Positions 8,114 to 14,979 of a stretch of 64,000 nucleotides of DNA are shown here, piece after piece. The number at the start of each line of letters is the position of its first letter. Within the stretch, counting starts at the first letter, position 1. The notes beneath the pieces are model-generated. The model saw only the letters and a program-made list of their open reading frames with translations. It searched no databases and was not told the DNA's origin. The position numbers and the translations under genes were made by a program. This DNA is from Dokdonella_A sp964582225 (GTDB taxonomy: Bacteria > Pseudomonadota > Gammaproteobacteria > Xanthomonadales > Rhodanobacteraceae): assembly GCA_964582225.1 (NCBI GenBank), contig CAZORA010000004.1, forward strand, positions 58,772-122,771, in the 5' to 3' direction.

Positions 8114-9219
8114 GCGTCGTCTCCTGCGGGTGGTTCCACTGCTTTCGGCTCTGGCGCAGCCGGCTCCGGCGGCGCAGCCAGCGCTCGCATGACCCGAAGA
8201 TTGCGCAGCTCGCGCAGCGCAGCGCCGAGCTCCGGAATGGTCGGCGCGAGCGGCGTCGCCGCCAGCCGATCCAGTTCACCGAGAACCTCCCTGGTGGACG
8301 GCGCGTCTCCGTCGAAGGCCGCCACGATGCCGCTTCGTGCACTCGCCAGCGTGCGGCTCCATGCGTCGCGATCACGCGCCAACAGCGCCGCCTCCGCTTC
8401 GCGCAAGTCCAGCGCGATCAGGCTGCGGTCGAGCGGGCCGCTGCCACGCACCTGCGCCGCGCTGGCCTCGCGGCGCACGCTGACGAAGCGATCGAACAGG
8501 GCCCTCCAGCGGGATTGCCCGCTCACTTCCGCGACCGGCGCCGGCCGCGGCGGCGGCAGCAAGGACAGGCGCGCACGCAGACGCTCGAGCGCGGCGAGAC
8601 CCGCCTGGGTCTGCTGCGGCCGGCTCGCCGCGAGCGCGTCGATCTCGGCGCCGATGGTCGCCCGCACCTGCGCAAACACCGGATCCTCGGTCGAGGCCAG
8701 GGCCGAATCAGCGAGCCGATAGGCGGCCAGCGCGGCTTCGGCGTCGTGAAACAGCTGCAGCCGCTCGCCGCCGAGCTGGAGCAAGAACTCGGCCTCATTG
8801 CGGGCCAGCGCATCGCGGCCGCTCAGCCGCTGCTGCGCCTGGTTGGCCACCGCGTCCTCGAGATGCCGCGAGCGCTCGCCAAGCGCGAGTAGCTCCTCGC
8901 GCACGCTGCGGTTGACACCGTCCGCGTCAGCGAGCCGCGCGCGCAGTCCGTCCAGGTCGCGGCCGCGCTGCGCGAGCTTCTGCGCCAGCGCGTCGATTCT
9001 CGCCTCCAGCGCCTCACGCTGCGCCACCGCGTCGCCAAATCGATCAGCGCCGATCAGCTGCCCGCGCCAGAGCGCGGCGCCGGCGACGATCAGCGCCAAC
9101 AGCGCGAGCAGGAGCGCGAAACCGCCACCGCGCCGCGCGGGCGAAACAGCCGATGCGGCGGACAGCGGCGCGACATCCACGGCTGGCGCGGACGCTTCGG
9201 TGATGGGTTCTTCGCTCAT
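8110..9219 (-). CDS. hemX: HemX-like protein (uroporphyrinogen-III C-methyltransferase-annotated membrane protein)
   Basis: 369 residues. An Ala/Pro/Ser-rich cytoplasmic N-tail is followed by one transmembrane helix (FALLLALLALIVAGAAL), a periplasmic coiled-coil rich in Leu/Arg/Ala, and the HemX domain (for example LQLFHDAEAALAAYRLAD and DAPSTREVLGELDRLA). Despite the common database name, the protein lacks the SAM-binding methyltransferase fold and is thought to support late tetrapyrrole steps structurally. It lies between hemD (67 bases upstream) and hemY (4-base overlap), consistent with one transcript. Confidence 0.88.
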   Translation of the reverse strand: MSEEPITEASAPAVDVAPLSAASAVSPARRGGGFALLLALLALIVAGAALWRGQLIGADRFGDAVAQREALEARIDALAQKLAQRGRDLDGLRARLADADGVNRSVREELLALGERSRHLEDAVANQAQQRLSGRDALARNEAEFLLQLGGERLQLFHDAEAALAAYRLADSALASTEDPVFAQVRATIGAEIDALAASRPQQTQAGLAALERLRARLSLLPPPRPAPVAEVSGQSRWRALFDRFVSVRREASAAQVRGSGPLDRSLIALDLREAEAALLARDRDAWSRTLASARSGIVAAFDGDAPSTREVLGELDRLAATPLAPTIPELGAALRELRNLRVMRALAAPPEPAAPEPKAVEPPAGDDA

Positions 9220-9286
9220 GGCGGCATCCTAGCAGCCTGCCGCGAGAAGCCCCATCGGAACGCCCCGCGTGCCGGCATGCTTGCGA

Positions 9287-10090
9287 TCAAAGTCGATGTC
9301 TCGCCAGCGCCTGCGCTGCGCCCTGCAGCAGATCCGCGGGCAGCGCCGAGGTCGCCTGCAGCACGTCGCCAAAGCCGCGCTCCGCGGCCAGCGCGGCGAG
9401 CCGCGCGCTGCTCGCGATCAGACTGCCCTCCCGCAGTCGCGCGAGCTGCGCTGGCGGCAGCAGCGCAAGTAAGTGTTCCAGCGCGACCGCACTCGAAAGC
9501 AGGGTCAAAAGCAGCGCGGGAGCGGCCGCCAGAGCCTCGAAATGGCGCCGCGTCAAGCGTGGCGCATGCCGCTCATAGACGTGAATCGGGACGAGCTCGG
9601 CGCCGCGCTCGACGAGCGTCGCCGCGAGCAGCCCGCGCCCACCCGGCGCTTTCACCAGGGCGAAGCGCTGGCCCTCTACGGCAGCCAGCTCGGGCAGAGC
9701 GAGCAGGCCTTCGCTGTCGCTGCTCGAGCGCGGCGCGAACGATGCGACGCCTTGCCGAGCGAGCGCGCGGCGGGTTCCCTCACCGACACCAAAGGCGCGC
9801 GCGCCAGCCGGCAGGCGCCAATCTGGCGCCAGCGCAAAGGTGAAGCGCGCCGCCTGGGGGCTGACGAAGATCCAGCCGTCGAAGGGCGCTGCGAGCAACG
9901 CGCGGGCGGTGTCGGCATCCGCGCTCGGTCGCAGCGTGAGCCCCGGCAGCAGCACCGTCCTCGCGCCAAGGGCGCGGGCCCGCCGCGCGAGACCCGCGCC
10001 CTGGCCGACCGGTCGGGTCACCACCAAAGTGGCACCGGCGAGCGACGATGATGGACGCGAGAGCGCGGAAGCGGGGCCAGAGTCCGACAT
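9287..10090 (-). CDS. hemD: Uroporphyrinogen-III synthase
   Basis: 267 residues from the ATG at 10090 (MSDSGPASA). A further in-frame ATG at 10189 would prepend 33 mostly basic residues that do not fit the family. Two alternating alpha/beta domains are visible, with the conserved opening LAGATLVVTRPVGQGAGLARRARALGA typical of HemD N-termini. It cyclises and inverts ring D of hydroxymethylbilane to make uroporphyrinogen III. It is first in hemD-hemX-hemY; hemC, the usual partner upstream, is not present. The gene is divergent from the thioesterase at 10188 with about 97 bases between starts. Confidence 0.88.
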   Translation of the reverse strand: MSDSGPASALSRPSSSLAGATLVVTRPVGQGAGLARRARALGARTVLLPGLTLRPSADADTARALLAAPFDGWIFVSPQAARFTFALAPDWRLPAGARAFGVGEGTRRALARQGVASFAPRSSSDSEGLLALPELAAVEGQRFALVKAPGGRGLLAATLVERGAELVPIHVYERHAPRLTRRHFEALAAAPALLLTLLSSAVALEHLLALLPPAQLARLREGSLIASSARLAALAAERGFGDVLQATSALPADLLQGAAQALARHRL

Positions 10091-10187
10091 CGCTCGATGA
10101 TAGCCCCGGGCTTGGCCGGGCGCCTTGCGCGCAGCGCGGCGCCGGTCCATCCTTCCGCGCCGCAGCAATTCCCCGACCCGCCTGACC

Positions 10188-10646
10188 ATGACCCTAACCG
10201 ACCCGCTCGCCGCACTTGCTTGCCACTACGCCGCCATCCCTCTGACCCGCGCAATGAACCTGCGCGTCGAGGGCTTCGAAGGCGAGTCGCTGGTGCTCGC
10301 GGCGCCACTCGCGGCCAACGTCAACGATAAAGGTTGCGCCTTTGGCGGCAGTCTCGCCAGCCTGATGACGCTGGCGGCCTGGGGCTGGATCGAGCACGCG
10401 CTCGAGCTGCGCGGGGTGGCTGCGGACATCTATGTAAAGGACAGCCAGCTGCACTACCTGGCGCCGGTGTGGAGCGATTTTCGGGCGCTTGCGCAACCGG
10501 GCGCGGCTGCCGATCCAGCGCGATTCTTCACCACCTTGGAGCGGCGCGGCAAGGCGCGCCTGCAGATGTACGCTACAGTGCCGCTGACCGAAGGGGGCAC
10601 CGCCGCCAACCTCGAGGCCGAGTTCGTCGCCATGCTGCGGCGCTGA
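10188..10646 (+). CDS. YiiD C-terminal-type hotdog thioesterase
   Basis: 152 residues from ATG 10188 (MTLTDPLAALA). An earlier in-frame start would add an Arg-rich non-homologous lead lying in the hemD promoter. The single domain has NDKGCAFGGSLASLMTLAAWGW and DIYVKDSQLHYLAPV, the signature of the putative thioesterase domain found at the C-terminus of E. coli YiiD and as stand-alone proteins in many proteobacteria. Expected activity is acyl-CoA or acyl-ACP hydrolysis; the substrate is unknown. It lies about 50 bases upstream of a lipoprotein gene on the same strand. Confidence 0.8.
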   Translation: MTLTDPLAALACHYAAIPLTRAMNLRVEGFEGESLVLAAPLAANVNDKGCAFGGSLASLMTLAAWGWIEHALELRGVAADIYVKDSQLHYLAPVWSDFRALAQPGAAADPARFFTTLERRGKARLQMYATVPLTEGGTAANLEAEFVAMLRR

Positions 10647-10696
10647 CGCGGACCGCGGGCTGCGGCACAATCGGCGCAGCCGGTTCGGAGGACGCC

Positions 10697-11122
10697 ATGT
10701 CTCGCCTGTCGCGATTTCTTCTCGTGGTCCTGATCACCGCCCTCGCCGTCGGCTGCGCGACCGAGCGCATGCGCTCGAAGCAAACGGTGCTCGAGGACAC
10801 CCTGCGCTCCTACGCAGCTACGGTGCGCTGGGGCGACATGAGCCAGGCGCAGGCATTTCTCGATCCCGAGGTGCGGAAGAAACATGCCCCCAGCGCGCTC
10901 GATCTGGAGCGCTATCGCCAGGTGCAGATCACCGGCTACAGCGAGTCGCCGCCGCAGCCGATCAGCGACAGCGAAGTGCGCCAGACCGTACAGATCGACC
11001 TGATCAACATCTACACCCAGGCCGCGCGCAGCGTGATCGACCAGCAGCTCTGGCGCTACGACGAGGCCGGCAAGCGCTGGTGGCTGGTATCCGGCCTGCC
11101 CGACATCAGCCATTCGCAGTGA
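10697..11122 (+). CDS. Small lipoprotein of unknown function
   Basis: 141 residues. The N-terminus is a lipoprotein signal (MSRLSRFLLVVLITALAVGC) with a probable lipidated Cys20 in the AVGC lipobox. The mature part is a compact alpha+beta domain resembling an NTF2-like or SnoaL-shaped fold (helix TLRSYAATVRWGDMSQAQAFLDPE, then strands ending WRYDEAGKRWWLVSGLPD). The start is supported by GGAG 8 bases upstream. No specific function is recognised; similar proteins are annotated as hypothetical in Lysobacterales genomes. It is probably in the outer membrane, as there is no Asp at +2. Confidence 0.75.
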   Translation: MSRLSRFLLVVLITALAVGCATERMRSKQTVLEDTLRSYAATVRWGDMSQAQAFLDPEVRKKHAPSALDLERYRQVQITGYSESPPQPISDSEVRQTVQIDLINIYTQAARSVIDQQLWRYDEAGKRWWLVSGLPDISHSQ

Positions 11123-11214
11123 ACGCCAGCAAAGACTGGCTGGCGGCGGCTTTTGCCCGCCTGCCCGACGATCCGCGATAATCACGGGCCGCGTCCGCTC
11201 CAGCCGCTCTCGCC

Positions 11215-11658
11215 ATGACCGAATTTCTGCACCGCCTGCCCGAGTTCCTGGGCAACCACCCGGTCCTCGCGCTGGCCTTCGTCGGCGTGCTGGTCGCCTT
11301 GGCGGTCGTCGAGGCGCAGCGCTTCACCCGCGGCTACACCGCATTGACCCCGGCTGGCCTGACCCAGCTGATCAACCGCGACGACGCGCTGGTGATCGAC
11401 CTGTCGAGCGCGCAAGACTTCGAGAAGGGCCACATCCCTGGTGCGCGGAGCATGACGCCGAGCCAGTTCGATCCGCAGGGCAAGGAACTCACAAAAGCGC
11501 GCGAGCGACCGATCGCACTGGTCTGCCGCAGCGGCCAAGCTTCGGCCAAGGCGGCGCGGACCCTGCAACGAGCGGGCTTCAGCAAGGTCTTCTGGCTGGA
11601 CGGCGGCATCGCCACCTGGCAGCAGGCACAGATGCCGCTGGTCGCCGGGCGCGGCTGA
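11215..11658 (+). CDS. yibN: Membrane-anchored rhodanese-like protein (YibN type)
   Basis: 147 residues. One N-terminal transmembrane helix (about 17-35) is followed by a cytoplasmic rhodanese domain with the active-site loop CRSGQASAKAA and the closing FSKVFWLDGGIATWQ. Rhodanese domains carry a persulfide on the loop cysteine. YibN is commonly encoded beside secB and gpsA, as here (secB follows within 80 bases). In many gammaproteobacteria a glutaredoxin gene (grxC) sits between yibN and secB; it is absent here. Confidence 0.85.
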   Translation: MTEFLHRLPEFLGNHPVLALAFVGVLVALAVVEAQRFTRGYTALTPAGLTQLINRDDALVIDLSSAQDFEKGHIPGARSMTPSQFDPQGKELTKARERPIALVCRSGQASAKAARTLQRAGFSKVFWLDGGIATWQQAQMPLVAGRG

Positions 11659-11736
11659 GGACCCACGCAGGGCGGGTGCGCGCCGGACGATGACGTGGGA
11701 TACTTGCCGACTTGTCTCCGTCACGAGCAGCATCCC

Positions 11737-12243
11737 ATGGCAGAAAACACCAACGGCAATGGCGCCAACGGCCAGGCCGCGGCGCAGCCCGCACAGGCGC
11801 AGCTCACCCTGCAGCGCGTTTACGTGAAGGATCTGTCCTTCGAAGCGCCGGGTACGCCGCAGACCTTCCAGCTCCAGGGCCAGCCCAACGTCGAGCTGAA
11901 CCTCAGCCAGCGGGTCAACAAGCTCGCCGAGGAAGCCTTTGAGGTGGTGCTGAACGTCACCGCAACCTGCAAGCTCGAGGACAAGACGATCTATCTCGCC
12001 GAGGTGCAGCAAGCCGGCATCTTCGGCCTGATCGGCTTCGATGAGGGCACGCGCGACCAGGTGCTCGGCGCCTACTGCCCAAACACGCTCTTCCCCTACG
12101 CACGCCAGGCCATCTCGGAGATGGTCCAGCAGGGCGGTTTTCCGCCCTTCCTGCTGCAGCCGATCAACTTCGATTCGCTCTACGCCGAGCAACGGCGGCG
12201 CGCGCTGGCGGCGGCCGAAGCTGGCCATGCCGGCAGTGCCTGA
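11737..12243 (+). CDS. secB: Protein-export chaperone SecB
   Basis: 168 residues from ATG 11737 (MAENTNGNGANGQ), slightly longer than the usual 150-165 owing to an Asn/Gly/Ala/Gln-rich N-tail and an Ala-rich C-tail. The core has the SecB hallmarks VYVKDLSFEAPGTPQTF, EEAFEVVLNVTATCKLED and the FPYARQAISEMVQQGGFPPFLLQPINF block. The homotetramer holds preproteins unfolded and delivers them to SecA. Upstream is yibN and 23 bases downstream is gpsA, the conserved proteobacterial arrangement. Confidence 0.95.
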   Translation: MAENTNGNGANGQAAAQPAQAQLTLQRVYVKDLSFEAPGTPQTFQLQGQPNVELNLSQRVNKLAEEAFEVVLNVTATCKLEDKTIYLAEVQQAGIFGLIGFDEGTRDQVLGAYCPNTLFPYARQAISEMVQQGGFPPFLLQPINFDSLYAEQRRRALAAAEAGHAGSA

Positions 12244-12266
12244 GCCCGCACGAGGGTGATCCATCC

Positions 12267-13274
12267 ATGAGCGTCGTGCGTCCGGTTGCGGTGCTCGGCG
12301 CTGGATCCTGGGGCACCGCGCTGGCGATCCAGCTGGCGCGCAACGGTGTCGCAACCACCCTCTGGGGCCGCTCCCCGGGGGCGATCGTCGAGATGGCGAC
12401 GGCGCGGCGCAATCTGCGCTATCTACCCGACGCCGAGCTGCCCGAAGCACTTCAGCTTGGCGCGGCGCTCGAGCCCCTGGTGCGCGACGCAGCAGCGCTG
12501 CTGATCGTGGTGCCGAGTCACGCCTTCGCCGGGTTGCTGCGGGAAATCACGGCCTGGGTTGCGCCCGACGCCGGCGTCGCCTGGGCCACCAAGGGTTTCG
12601 ATCCCGGCTCCGGTCGCTTCCTGCACCAGCTGGTGAACGAGGCGCTCCCAGGGCATCCTGCCGCGGTCGTCACCGGTCCCTCCTTCGCCCGCGAGGTCGC
12701 CGCCGGGCTGCCGACCGCGGTCACCGTACACTCCAGCGAGCCTGAGTTCGCGCAGCGCTGCGCCGACTGGCTGCACGGCCCACGCTTTCGCGCCTACACC
12801 GGCAGCGACGTGCTCGGCGCCGAGCTCGGCGGCGCGATGAAGAACGTGCTGGCGGTCGCCACTGGTGTCTCCGACGGCATGCAGTGCGGCCTCAACGCCC
12901 GCGCCGGCCTGATCACCCGCGGCATGGGCGAGATGCTGCGCCTCGGCCGCGCGCTGGGCTCGCGGCCGGAAACCCTGATGGGCCTCGCCGGCCTCGGTGA
13001 CCTGGTACTCACCACCACCGGCGATCTGTCGCGCAACCGGCGCCTGGGCCTCGCTCTCGGCCGCGGCGTACCGCTGCAGCAGGCCGTGGCGGAGATCGGT
13101 CAGGCGGTCGAAAGCATCCAGACCGTCGACACCGTGATGCGCCTCGCCGAGGCGCACGATGTCGAGCTGCCGATCAGCGCCCTGGTGCAGCGCGTGCTGC
13201 ACCAGGCGATCAGCCCGGAAGAAGCCCTGCGCGAAATCCTCGCCCGCGAGCAGAAGCCCGAGTTTGCCGACTGA
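12267..13274 (+). CDS. gpsA: Glycerol-3-phosphate dehydrogenase [NAD(P)+]
   Basis: 335 residues, the standard length. The NAD(P)-binding glycine motif is VLGAGSWGTALA near the N-terminus. ATKGFD, VTGPSFAREVAAGLPTAV and the catalytic-lysine region GGAMKNVLAVATGVSDGM are all intact. It reduces dihydroxyacetone phosphate to sn-glycerol-3-phosphate for phospholipid synthesis. It follows secB and is convergent with the NYN-domain gene 14 bases on. Confidence 0.96.
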   Translation: MSVVRPVAVLGAGSWGTALAIQLARNGVATTLWGRSPGAIVEMATARRNLRYLPDAELPEALQLGAALEPLVRDAAALLIVVPSHAFAGLLREITAWVAPDAGVAWATKGFDPGSGRFLHQLVNEALPGHPAAVVTGPSFAREVAAGLPTAVTVHSSEPEFAQRCADWLHGPRFRAYTGSDVLGAELGGAMKNVLAVATGVSDGMQCGLNARAGLITRGMGEMLRLGRALGSRPETLMGLAGLGDLVLTTTGDLSRNRRLGLALGRGVPLQQAVAEIGQAVESIQTVDTVMRLAEAHDVELPISALVQRVLHQAISPEEALREILAREQKPEFAD

Positions 13275-13288
13275 GGCCGACCGGCGAC

Positions 13289-14035
13289 CTATTTCTTCGC
13301 CCCGGGTTCGCGCACGTAGAGGTGCTTGCCACTGCCCATCTGGCGCTCCTCGAGCTCGAACAGGCCGATGGCCCTGATCAGGCCGCTCAGCTTGGCGTAG
13401 CCCCAGGTGCGGGAATCGAAGTCCGGCGACTGCTTGTCGATGATCGAGCCCACCGGCCCCAGGGCGGCCCAACCGCTGTCGTCGGAAGCCGCCTCGATCG
13501 CGCCGCGCAGCAGGTTCATCAGGCGGGTATCGCCGCGCAGCTCCTTGCCGGGGCGCGCCCGCTCCGGCGCCGCCGCTGCCCCCTCGCCCGCGTCCGAGCG
13601 CAGCAGGTCGACGTAGATGAACTTGTCGCAGGCGGTGCGGAAGGGCTCGGGCGTCTTGCGCTCGCCGAAGCCGTACACGGTGAGCCCGCCCTCGCGAATT
13701 CGCGCCGCCAGGCGGGTGAAGTCGCTGTCGCTGGAAACGATGCAGAAGCCGTCCAGGCGCCCGCTGTAGAGCAGGTCCATGGCGTCGATGATCAGCGCCG
13801 AGTCGGTCGCGTTCTTGCCGGTGGTGTAGCCGAACTGCTGGATCGGCTGGATCGAGTACTTGAGCAGCGACTCCTTCCAGCCGCCCAGCTGCGGCTTGGT
13901 CCAGTCGCCGTAGATGCGCTTGACGTGGGCGGTGCCGTACTTCGCCACCTCGGCAAGCAGGCCCTCGACGATGCTCGGGCTGGCGTTGTCGGCATCGATC
14001 AGCACGGCCAGGCGTGCGGCGGATTCGTCCGGCAT
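13289..14035 (-). CDS. NYN-domain (LabA/MARF1-like) protein with C-terminal OST-HTH/LOTUS domain
   Basis: 248 residues. Residues ~8-145 form a NYN (PIN-like) nuclease domain with the acidic residues expected for metal-dependent RNA cleavage: LIDADNAS, NATDSALIIDAMDLLY and IVSSDSDFTRL. After a short linker, residues ~170-240 form a winged-helix OST-HTH/LOTUS domain (DSGWAALGPVGSIIDKQSPDFDSRTWGYAKLSGLI). NYN-LOTUS proteins are presumed RNA-targeting nucleases; bacterial members are little studied. The gene lies 42 bases downstream of trmL on the same strand and may be part of its transcript. Confidence 0.87.
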   Translation of the reverse strand: MPDESAARLAVLIDADNASPSIVEGLLAEVAKYGTAHVKRIYGDWTKPQLGGWKESLLKYSIQPIQQFGYTTGKNATDSALIIDAMDLLYSGRLDGFCIVSSDSDFTRLAARIREGGLTVYGFGERKTPEPFRTACDKFIYVDLLRSDAGEGAAAAPERARPGKELRGDTRLMNLLRGAIEAASDDSGWAALGPVGSIIDKQSPDFDSRTWGYAKLSGLIRAIGLFELEERQMGSGKHLYVREPGAKK

Positions 14036-14077
14036 GGCGGGATCCTCATTCAGATGTCGGATGGTAGCGCGCCGGCT

Positions 14078-14551
14078 CTATCCCGCGCCGGCGAAATCGA
14101 GCTGGCGCCAGGCCTCGTAGACCGCCACCGCGACTGCATTGGAGAGGTTCAGGCTGCGGCTTTGCGGGCGCATCGGCAGGCGCAGGTGGCGTTCGGGCGG
14201 GATCTCCTCGAGCAGGCCGCGCGGCAGGCCGCGGGTCTCGGCGCCGAACAGCAGCGCGTCGCCGGGCCGGTATTGCGCCTGGTCGTGGCGGCGCTTCGCC
14301 CGGGTGCTGAAGGCGAATACGCGCGCGGGCTCGGCGGCGGCCAGAAAAGCGCCGAAGTCGCGGTGCAGGGAAAGGCTCGCGTACTCGTGGTAGTCGAGTC
14401 CGGCGCGGCGCAGGCGGGCGTCGTCGAGGGCGAAGCCGAGCGGGCCGATCAGGTGCAGGCGCGCGCCGCTGTTGGCACAGAGCCGGATGACGTTGCCGGT
14501 GTTGGGCGGAATTTCCGGCTGGTGCAGCACCACGTGGAGCACGCCGCTCAC
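14078..14551 (-). CDS. trmL: tRNA (cytidine(34)-2'-O)-methyltransferase
   Basis: 157 residues from a GTG at 14551, the usual TrmL length. It is a minimal SPOUT fold with HQPEIPPNTGNVIRLCAN, FGAETRGLP and the knotted C-terminal motif PQSRSLNLSNAVAVAVYEAW. TrmL methylates the wobble nucleotide of tRNA-Leu isoacceptors. The GTG start overlaps the stop of the upstream dehydratase gene (GTGA), so trmL is translationally attached to the aryl-polyene operon, an unusual place for a tRNA modification gene. A second GTG three codons in is an alternative start. Confidence 0.9.
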   Translation of the reverse strand: MSGVLHVVLHQPEIPPNTGNVIRLCANSGARLHLIGPLGFALDDARLRRAGLDYHEYASLSLHRDFGAFLAAAEPARVFAFSTRAKRRHDQAQYRPGDALLFGAETRGLPRGLLEEIPPERHLRLPMRPQSRSLNLSNAVAVAVYEAWRQLDFAGAG

Positions 14552-14979
14552 GCGCCCGCCAGCAACACCGCGGCGCGGCCGCGGGCGAGGCGCCGGCCGC
14601 GATGCAGGACCTCGAAGCCGTACTGCCAGCCGCGCGCGTCGGCGAGCAGGCAGCGTGCATGCACGTCGAGCGCTCCCGGCAGGTCGTCGATTCGCGCCCG
14701 CGCAAGCTCCACGTCGCGCAGCGCGACCAGGCGGCCGGGCGCGGCGCGGCGCCCTTCCGCGCGCGCCAGCAGGCCGCCGTGCAGGGCCATCGCCTGCGCG
14801 CCGTATTCGCACAGATGCAGCGCGCGCAGCACGCCCCCGTCGCGCAGCGGGTGATCGACGCGGCGGTGCGAATGGCTCTGCGCGTGGATCGAATGCGCGT
14901 CCCAGGCCAGCACGGCATCGAGCAGGCACATCGCGCCGGCGTGCGGCAGCAGCGCTTCCCAGTCGGCGCGCGGCAGCAT
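14548..14979 (-). CDS. Hotdog 3-hydroxyacyl-ACP dehydratase-like protein, aryl-polyene type
   Basis: 143 residues. The opening LPRADWEALLPHAGAMCLLDAVLAWD is the characteristic N-terminus of the ApeP/FabZ-like dehydratases encoded in aryl-polyene and xanthomonadin clusters. A later block GGVLRALHLCEYGAQAMALHGGLLA contains the Glu of the helix and the HGG. Its ATG overlaps the exporter stop by one base (TGATG). It is expected to dehydrate hydroxyacyl-ACP during polyene chain building, or to act as a non-catalytic partner. Confidence 0.78.
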   Translation of the reverse strand: MLPRADWEALLPHAGAMCLLDAVLAWDAHSIHAQSHSHRRVDHPLRDGGVLRALHLCEYGAQAMALHGGLLARAEGRRAAPGRLVALRDVELARARIDDLPGALDVHARCLLADARGWQYGFEVLHRGRRLARGRAAVLLAGA

